Shown here: positions 55,812-64,000 of the stretch, piece by piece
Numbering within the stretch: the stretch's first letter is position 1
Layout: each line of letters starts with the position of its first letter
Source of the DNA: Zymoseptoria tritici IPO323
Taxonomy: Eukaryota; Ascomycota; Dothideomycetes; Mycosphaerellales; Mycosphaerellaceae
DNA length: 64,000 bases
NCBI RefSeq assembly: GCF_000219625.1
Contig: NC_018207.1
Coordinates: forward strand, 1,178,001 to 1,242,000
Direction: 5' to 3'
The notes under the pieces: generated by a model
Database searches by the model: none
What the model saw: only the letters and a program-made list of their open reading frames with translations
Told to the model about the DNA's origin: nothing
Program-made: the position numbers and the translations under genes

Positions 55812-58800
55812 GCGGGCTCATTCAGAACAAGGCGCTGGGCTGCGCGAAAGCCATGTTCAAACAATGCGATGTTGGCGCCTGTTGGCCTCCGACCATTCTG
55901 GTGAGTGTTCGAGTTTGGAGAAACACCTCTGAACGATTCATCTTACTCTATTGCAAGTCAACTGCTGACCATAGAGTTGAACAGCCATTTCTCAAGCCGA
56001 TGAAGCGCACTGGTGGACGTCACATCCGCGACGTCGGCATCTTGCACCGGGAGCAAGATTCTCGAGCCTAAATTCGCCTTCGACGAAACCATGAATTCTC
56101 ATACGAATTCTCAGGCTCCCTCCAGCTCAGGTTCAGTGTATCGAACATCGACGGCCCCGCCGAGAGACACCAATGTACGGCTGTACGAGGTCGTGAAACG
56201 GGCATACTTCCGCTCATGCCTACAAAACATGGAGAGCTGAAGCTTGGAGATCCTGGAATCGAAGTGTATGTGCGCCAGTCGGCTTTGCAACACCTCCTCT
56301 GCTGCGGCCTGAGCGCACACAGCTGCCACGGAGCACCTTTGTCATGTGCGACGAAACCCATTGACTGTTTTCGAGTCGGGATTAGTCGTCAGGACTTCCA
56401 ATGATAAGTCCAAGATCGTTCGATGCTGTGGGGATCTGCCGGCTTACCTACATACGAAACTATGCAGAATTGGCCATCATCCTCAGGCTGCCGCTTGCCT
56501 CGTCCACATACTCTCCGAGTCCCTGCAGATTCACCACATACGCCGCGATAGCAGGAACAATAGACTGTATCCAGTACGTTCTGCGAAGCAGGTCACAGGA
56601 AGCATAACCACGAGCCGCATTTGTACTCTACCCAACCGAGAATGTCTCTGGTACCGTCAAAGGCCGCGTTCTCCTCGACTGGCCGAATGAAAGCTTTCCA
56701 GCCTTCTAAATGAAACGTTCTGGTCGACTGCTCGTTGTTCACTGAGCCGCTCCGCTGTATGCTAGGTACCAAAACGCGGACGAACGGGGAAGATGCCTCG
56801 GAGCGCATGTCCGCAAGCTCAATGCCGCATTTCGCCGCCTTCGAAAAATGCGTTGCCTACATCGGGTATATCTCCGTGTTGAGTACACGAGACTCGCCGA
56901 AGCTTTCTTCGCGGCTTGTACCGCCAGTTTCTTTGCCGGATGTTCAAATTTGATTTGTGGCTTTGACCACTCACGCCAGCGCGGTCCTTGGTGTGCCGGA
57001 AGTTGTCCATACTATCGGTACGCTTCGTCGCATGGGCACCATGTGGCACGCACCCGGCATGTCTCATTGACCGCCACGAGGCCCTTGACTCGAACGCCTC
57101 GCCGTTGCTCTAGTCGTCGCGGAAAGCGTCCATATCACCGGTACTGGTCTACTGCACGCCGCTGCAAATTACCCCGTCGCCCAAAGCCCCTGCAGAGCAC
57201 GCAATATGGCTCATCGTCTTTAGCACGGCTCTACTTGCCTAGATCAACGGTACACGATCGTCAAGGACCTGCCGCGGAGGAAATAGTGGACGTTCTAGAA
57301 ATGCGCTAGAAGGTCAGACCACCGGCAGTACCACGATGCCAAATGCGCCGAACGCTTGGCGGTGCGTGCATTTCACACCACTGCCAGCAGTGCCGGGAGT
57401 TCCTCTAGCTTTGCGCAATGCTCGGTGAAACTTGCTTGATCACTGATCCAGACTCCTAGTCTGCTTATCATCAAAAAGAACTTGCTCACGCCAATTCGCT
57501 CACTTCTTGAGACACATGTCCCCCTTCGGAGCGCTGTGGACTTCAGAATTGTAATGCAAAGACATGCCCGAGCCTCACATGGCTGAGACAAGCAAGCTGA
57601 GTTGAACTGCCGTCAAGCCACTGGTTTACAAATGCCTGCCGGCGGATCCAACCTCGGGACTGAGTGTTATGCTTCGGGGAATTTCCACAAATCACAAGAA
57701 CAGATCTGAACGACGGTTGCAAATCTCTCGTCATCGTTACTACATACCGGCAGACATGGTGTTTTCGAACGGTCTCGCGAAGCAGGCACATGTTCACGAC
57801 AACATAAAGGCCGTCGACATTACCTACTGCGGACATCTCGCTCTGACAATCTTCGTCACCTCGCAGACAAACAGACACGACTCACAGACATGCGATGTAA
57901 ACTCCTGAAACTTCATAGGCAACAATAAACGACCGAGCCGAAATGGTTCACCGGCCATTCCCGCTCGCAAATCTTGGGCCGGAGTCTATGGTGGTCCAGA
58001 CCATTATGCAGGCCCGTACAGTTCCCCATTAAGCGAAGCAGTAAACTCTGTTGCTGCAGAAAGAAGAAGAAGAACGAATATTACCATGATGACGTCCGAA
58101 AAGGTCCCTCGAGCACGCCGGACTCATGCAAAGCCGGATACGACAGATCCATTCGGTCCAAAAACGTTACTTTCCAGTCTCGCCAAACATGGTCCAACAA
58201 AACTTGTAGACTTCGACGATGTCGCGCCTAGCAGCAGTGTCCGACGCAAAGTCTCGCAAATTGCTTGCAAATGACCAATTCTCGATAGCGCAAAGAAATA
58301 GAGCAAATCAGCGGTTCCGGACTAATACAGGAAAACCACAAAACTTATAAGTGCTCATCAGTCATCACGATGAGACCCGGAATTCGTCACCTTTCTCTCG
58401 GTCGGCTCGGCACTGTTTTTGCTAAAGAACGGCAATGAGAACCGGTAGCATGTGAAAGTCGCTCAATTCGGCTTTCCGTTTTGTTGCCGCAGAGGTGCCG
58501 CAACAGGGCCGTTTTGGTGCTGAGATGCAGTCTGCAGGAGAGTGGACTTCGCAGTTCCAACAAACTATCTCGTGAAGAACACGAATGGCGACCCTCGTAA
58601 CACTTCGCGAGGTGTTGATCTTCGCACATCTCGTTCTTGGCAACGAGTCCAGACGCCGTGATATCCATCCTTCAAACTAAACCCGTCCGACGATCGACAT
58701 CTTTCCTATTCGCCAAGACGACCTTCAACAGAGACGTTTTCGTCAAATCAAAAAACCGCACACTCAAGCGAAGTTGGCGTGCACGTCCGCGTCCGAGAGA

Positions 58801-59527
58801 CGTGCGATGTTGGGGATGGACTTCATAGTGATTCACTTCACTTCACCTCCAGGATGTTCCTTGCTTCGCGGGACAGGTCGTATTTTTCGGACCCGAAACG
58901 TGAGTCGCTTGCGTGCGTGCGTCGGAGGACGCCAAATTGTGATCCCTTCGACCGACTTCGCGTGTGGAGCCGTAGAATGTGTCTAAGGTATGTTGCGTGC
59001 GAGTCCACGTCCTCCATCACCAGTTTGGAGGGGATGAACAGTGTAGCATCATCAATCAGTACAAAGTCAATTGGACAGAAGTCGAGCAGACTGACTGCAC
59101 TGAACCGCCTCCATTCCAATTCGTTAGCCGTAGCCAGATATACATATGATTTGCAAGCCATTTCGCAAACCTATTTCTCTCCTCGCTCTGAGTGATCTCG
59201 TCCAGCCGAAAAAGTATGAACACGCAAAGCTGCCGTACGCATAAAAAGAAAATGAGGCATTCTAGCCTCCTCCGAAAACCGGAAATGGGTGGGTCGTGGT
59301 CTGGATACCACCTGACCACCACCAATGCAAACGCCGAAATAATGCAGATGACATGCACACGGCCGAATCCTCCTTCTCATGCTCATGCTCATGCTCATTC
59401 AAGTTCCTCCTCCTTCGTCAAACCATCATTACTCCTTGCTCCTGTTTGGACAGCCTCATTCCTATCTCTCGCAAATGCAATCATCAAATCATAAAACCAC
59501 TCCTCCCGCCTCATGCACCCCTCCCCA
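55812..59527. other. Gene-poor 3.7 kb
   Basis: No conserved gene. A (CTCATG)n run lies near 59372-59398. A 62-codon frame at 58086-58274 (plus) is entered separately. Other frames are short and overlap in antisense. Confidence 0.5.
58086..58274 (+). CDS. Possible small basic protein, unknown
   Basis: 62 codons from ATG 58086 with a natural-looking composition (MTSEKVPRARR at the start, VRRKVSQIACK at the end). No family, signal peptide or membrane segment is recognised. It stands alone in a long gene-poor stretch, so it may be chance or the exon of an undetected gene. Confidence 0.22.
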   Translation: MMTSEKVPRARRTHAKPDTTDPFGPKTLLSSLAKHGPTKLVDFDDVAPSSSVRRKVSQIACK

Positions 59528-61742
59528 TCACGTCGCCGACTCCGCCTGCCCCAGCTGCAATCCCCTCCCCTCCCCCAACCTCTCCGCCCCTTGCCCAACA
59601 CTCCTCTTCTCCGGCATCGGCTCATCCTTCATACACGCCACCTCCAAAAGATTCGTCCACTTCCCACTCGTCCCCTGATGCGAATGTTTCAAATGCTGAC
59701 GAAAATGATCCGCTCGAAAGAACTTTTTCCCCAAATTACATTCTCCGAATTTATGCACTGCATTCAAATGTTCCGTGCGAGCATCCCAATTGGGAGGGTT
59801 GGGGAATTCGTCGCCGCAGTAGCCGCAGATGTCGGATCCACTCGGGCCGCTGGAGGAGGGGGAGGTGGTGGATGCTGTGGAGGGGTGGAAGGCGCGGTGG
59901 GCGGAGGTCAAAGCCGCGCAGGACCAGGAGTGGCGACGGAGGTGGAGGGAGTTTTGGTGGCGTTCGGCTTCGTTTTTGTTTTTGAAGCGGTTGGGGCAGT
60001 AGGCGCAGGTGTATTGTTTTTCGGATTCGTGGAGTCTGTGAGTGAGGGAAGAGAGAGGTGTTAGTGGGTTTTGAGCTGAAGTAAGTACGTAATGAATGCA
60101 ATGTACCTGAGGTCTTCTAGTGTGTCAAACTTTTTGGGTTTCTTCGGACAACATTCGCACATGTGAGCGCCGTTGGATTGTGTGATGCTGGTTCGGCGGG
60201 ATTGTGGTGCGCTGGGTCCGATGATACGTGGACTTGCGACGCTTTCGGACATGTGGCGGGAGGGAGGGTTCATGGCGGAGTTGGTTTCTGGATTTGATGT
60301 TTTCACGCTGTATTGCAATGCTGATCGGAATTCCGGGTCGAAAGCGGGAGAGAGGGTGCTGCTGGGAGAGACACGTCCGGATCCATAGCTGGTGGCATTA
60401 CTTGTAATGCTTCCCATGCCGAGGGAGGACCCTAGTGATCCATTCCGTGGCCCGAATGAAGAAGCTGAAGATATTGAGGAGTTGTACCGGTTGGCTGGAC
60501 AGTCTCTGCCCAGGCCCTGATGTATCGATCTCCTTTGGAGTATTCCACCCGCGCTAGAACTGCCAACAGACATACGGTCATCTCGTGATGGATCTCTCGG
60601 TGGTGAAGATGCTCGCCTTTTGTCGCCCGTTCGAGCACCGTGCAAGTCTTCCGAGCCAGGACTTCGATCTTGAAGATTAAGATGGCTCATCGGACCATCA
60701 TCCGTCGAGTCGTCGTGTTGATGCATGGAAATGTCGTAACTCCCCCGTTGCGACATGCTGTCGTCGAATGTTAAACTTGCATTCCGTGATTGCCATTGTA
60801 GGCTGTGCAGGCTGTTGTTGCGGCTGTTCTCCGGATGTACGTGATCAAAGAATCCCTGGAAACCTGGAGATAATGTTCCGGACGATGGCCAGCGCGAAGA
60901 ACCTGGGGAGCTCATTCCAGATTGACGTCTATCGGGCATTGTTAGAGGTCGAAGTCCACTCCATCGTTCACTCTCGGCGTGGGCAAGTTGTGCGGTTTCT
61001 TGCATGCTCACGGAAGTTTGGGAGCCTCGCTTCGGTGTTGTGTGACCATTTGGACCTCCAATCCGGCTGAGTAGGTGCTTGTCGTATGAGTTTGACGAAT
61101 GTTCCAGCGTTCTCTGCTCGAGTTGTCGTTCGCCTTGTAATCTACGTGAATGTGAAGGTCAGTTCTCTTGAACTTGTAGATTGCGAGACAGAAGCGACAC
61201 GATGTGCGCATTCATGAATCTCCACATCCTCGACTGATCTCATTGTATATCCACCCACTCCGCACATACCTATGATTCGAGAGTTGTCTCGTTATGCTTC
61301 CACCATCATCACTCGGAGTCAAGCGACCGTCGGACATGTCGCGGTCCCTCACACCCGTAATCGTCGACAACGAGCTGCCTCGCCGTAAGAATTCCTCGCT
61401 AGCATGATGTGGTGGGTATTCGTGCTCTTTCTCCAGTCTATAATCCCTCGACCGTGACCCTCCTCCTAGCAGACTGCTGCCCTGTTTCAAACTCGAAGGT
61501 CGTCCAAAGTCCGATCCATCGTTCCCCCATTGCCAGCCGGGATCATGACCGGCGGCCATGTCCGATAGCGTCGTCGGCGGAGGTAAAGGCGGTGGAAAGA
61601 TGTGTTCGCGGGCCTTGGGTATGGCCATCGGTGAAGCGACGACGGACGGGGGTGTGGGATCGCGGGGTGGGCTCTGCGTCGGCGGCTGCTGCTGCTGCTG
61701 CTGCTGAGGATGAGAGATCCTGATGGAGGGGTTTCCGGACAT
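59528..61742 (-). CDS. C2H2 zinc-finger protein, Gln/Ser-rich
   Basis: Three exons (61742-61270, 61141-60107, 60035-59528; introns 128 and 71 nt) join in frame to 671 residues. Exon 1 has a polyglutamine run coded by CAG repeats. Exons 1-2 are Ser/Pro/Gly-rich and disordered for 480 residues. The zinc part spans the second splice junction: a degenerate MCECCPKKPKKF unit, a good finger YTCAYCPNRFKNKNEAERH with a His four residues on, then after a Ser-rich linker CGYCGDEF...H-x4-H and a last FFRADHFRQHLKHSH. Finger clusters after a long disordered region are typical of fungal transcription regulators. The target is unknown. A leader of about 2 kb with no gene precedes it. Confidence 0.85.
61684..61706 (+). 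repeat. CTG/CAG microsatellite coding polyglutamine
   Basis: Seven CTG triplets on the plus strand lie inside exon 1 of the zinc-finger gene and encode Gln on the minus strand. Length may vary between strains. Confidence 0.8.
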
Positions 61743-63846
61743 GGTTTCCAAGTACTCTCAATTCCCGTCTCACGTCTCACGGCTCGGCATCAGCGATACA
61801 CGAGACAAGCTTTCCACACACGCTGCGGGCTCAGCTGAGAGGGAAAGGGAAAGGGTCGCCACAAAGGGCCGACCGACCGACCGGCGTGGCGAGACGGTGA
61901 CTGTGGAGGGGTGGAGGCGAGGAGACTGGCGCTTACGGCGTCTCCGCGACACACACACGCACGAAGGGATCGAGGAACGGGAGAGTGGGAGAGTGGAAGA
62001 GTGTGCGTAGAGGGGCGTGAGAGCTGTGTGTCAGTGGTAGGTCGATCTGCTGACGAGCGAGCCAGTAGAGTAGTCGACAGGAACAGGCACAACACACGAC
62101 CGACCTAAAGAGTAGAAGCAGAGCCGGACCCAGACTCTCATCTGTCAGTAGTCGAGTACTTCCTTCAGATCCGGGAGTTGCAAGAGGGCTAGCCCTACTT
62201 TGCAGAGATCCCCTCGACGCCATGGAGAGAAGCACCAAGGTACCAGCGAGAGCCCAAAGTGAGGTGTCTATTGGACATGCCCTCGCTCGGTCGCTCCTCC
62301 ACATTGAGCTGCCGAGCTGCTCAGCCACGATCCAGAGAAAATTAATGCTTGCACCCTTCTGCAGCTGCGCAGTACCTCCTACAGTACTTCCATGCTTCGC
62401 TTCTAGCCGGCCGGGTTTTAGACTCTTCTCCGAACAGGATTCGCTCTACCCCGACCAAAAGTAAGGCGCCCGCGGCGGGCACTAGGACGGGCAAAGTACT
62501 GGACCATACAAACTCTGGTGGACGGTTTGGGGGTACAAGGAGACCTGTGCAATATACCCGAGTCCAATCATGGTATACGAGTGTCAATCCGGTGCCATCT
62601 GAGCGTTGTGAGAGGAACAATAATGCAATCTGCAGAGGAAGACGCCTTACGCAGCTCGTGGTTCACAGCATCCGCCTTACCTCAGCCTCCCTTGGTCTCT
62701 CTCAGCCCTTCCAAATCAGTGACACCTTCTATGCCGGTCAGACAGAAAGTGCCTCACCGCCAAGCTGCATGGTTGCAGAACGGCAGATCGTGTTCAACAC
62801 ACAGTATACCTCATTACCCAGTCTTTTCTTCTCCACGGTTCGCAGCAGCAGTCTCGTAGGGCTACAGACATCCGAGGTTGAAACTGTAGGGCTTGCGGAA
62901 TTGCAGGCATCATCCTGGTAGACTTTAGGATCCGCAGATGCATGCACGAGTCGTGACGGCCGAAGGATCTCCGTGGAGCTTCTAACTCCGTGATTATCGG
63001 GAGGATGCAGGTGTTGTCGAATTCAGCGTTGATGCAGAGGACGTCGGACATGCCCTGGCGATGAAAGCGTCGTCGCCGACCGACGGCATCCCGGGCGGCA
63101 TGAAGAAGCAATCACTCAGCCCTGGTGGCCTCATGCGCAGCGGTAAAGGACGGAGGTACATAACAGCCACATAGCATTGCTTGACGACATTGTGCTACAA
63201 AGCTGCCAATCGCAGTCCACAACCTACTATACAGCTCTACAGTGCATGTCGACCAACTCGCAACGGCGATCGCAAGTCATTTCCTTCTTCTTCGGTGCCG
63301 AGCGGTGTTCGGTACAGCGTGAATGAAGCTGGAACAAAGAGGCTTGTTGTGGCTTCTAGGGCACCACGGCATGTTGCGTAGAATCGAACGGCTTCATGAA
63401 TTGCCAGTCTGTACAACGACCAGGCGAGAACTCCGAGGAGTCCAAGACATGTCCGATGTGTCTCAGATATGTTGCAGGGTGTAGCCCTGCAGAGTATCCT
63501 TACTGCCGTTTGCCAGGGGTGCTGCCTTCTGTGCCGGCTGTTGCAGCGTCACAGTCGCCGAGCAGCTGGCGAAGATCAGGCTATCTCTATGCCGCGGTCA
63601 TTTCGAAGGAGAAGTGGACGTGTAGCAAGGTACAGAAGATGGAGATGGAAGAAGAAGAAGAGGAGCAATGGAAGGCTGGCAAGGAGGGAAGGATAAAGTT
63701 CATCACACGGCATCACCGTCGGCCATCTCCGTAGGGCTGAAGAGGGAAATCTTAGCCGGGCAAAAGTGCACGACGACTTCACTTCAAGACACACAGGAAG
63801 AAAGAATACACAGTCCCACAATCACCTGACCACCCACATCCAAGTC
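61743..63846. other. Divergent intergenic region
   Basis: 2.1 kb between the zinc-finger gene (-) and the gene at the right edge (+). The left 350 bases are rich in GAGA and (GACC)n words (61865-61884), the likely leader of the zinc-finger gene. No coding region is supported. Confidence 0.5.
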
Positions 63847-63900
63847 ATGGCCACAACCCTCGACCGCGTCCACCGCGACCTAAACTTCTACATCGGCGGG
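63847..63900 (+). CDS. First exon of a gene cut by the window edge
   Basis: ATG 63847 (gtcATGGCC) opens MATTLDRVHRDLNFYIGG, a natural protein start, followed by a donor-like GTGCGT at 63900-63905. A CA-rich leader precedes it. An acceptor-like GGTAG sits at the last bases of the window. The rest lies outside; the family is not recognised. Confidence 0.4.
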
Positions 63901-64000
63901 TGCGTCCCCCTCCATCCTCCATCCTCCAGCGCACACACCACACGCCATTGGCATATTCGCCACGAAAACTCGCCAAAATTCTGATCAAACACACGGTAGG

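Overview
The window comes from a filamentous ascomycete. Evidence: short GT-AG introns (54-128 nt) that split fungal genes cleanly, fungal-only families (Zn2Cys6 regulator, Siw14-type phosphatase, Vfa1-like protein), and a Copia retrotransposon scarred by C-to-T changes at CpA, as repeat-induced point mutation (RIP) produces. The gene set fits Pezizomycotina, probably Dothideomycetes; that rank is an inference. No tool was run, so exon limits come from reading frames, splice consensus and family knowledge.

Layout. 1-8 kb: a DEDDy 3'-5' exonuclease gene carries an in-frame TAG and is interrupted five sense codons before its original stop by a complete, RIP-degraded Copia element (1588-7943, 171-bp LTRs, GCGCC target duplication). 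8-17.3 kb: an orphan small frame, an FAD amine oxidoreductase (-), an atypical tyrosine phosphatase (-), a lone hypothetical protein (+), a secreted SnoaL-like protein (-) and Rho1 (-). 17.3-25.7 kb: no conserved gene, but three kinds of diverged tandem repeat surround a free-standing RNase H frame. 25.7-37.5 kb: a disordered, TPX2-like charged protein, a small membrane protein, a broken MFS transporter remnant, an 879-residue disordered protein, an LRR protein (-) and mitochondrial malonyl-CoA:ACP transacylase (+). 39.2-40.8 kb: NADP-glutamate dehydrogenase. 40.8-50.8 kb: a gene desert with internal diverged duplications. 50.8-64 kb: a short Zn2Cys6 protein, argininosuccinate lyase (-) diverging from a Vfa1-like gene (+), a 3.7-kb gap, a glutamine-rich C2H2 zinc-finger protein (-), and the first exon of a gene running off the right edge.

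The conserved genes are ordinary housekeeping functions (cell-wall signalling GTPase, ammonium assimilation, arginine synthesis, mitochondrial fatty-acid synthesis, ESCRT/Vps4 adaptor) with no shared pathway and no secondary-metabolite cluster. The unusual content lies in the repeats: the exonuclease/Copia junction, a tRNA-Cys-like relic inside the element, an inferred half-tRNA primer site, and the repeat-flanked RNase H gene.
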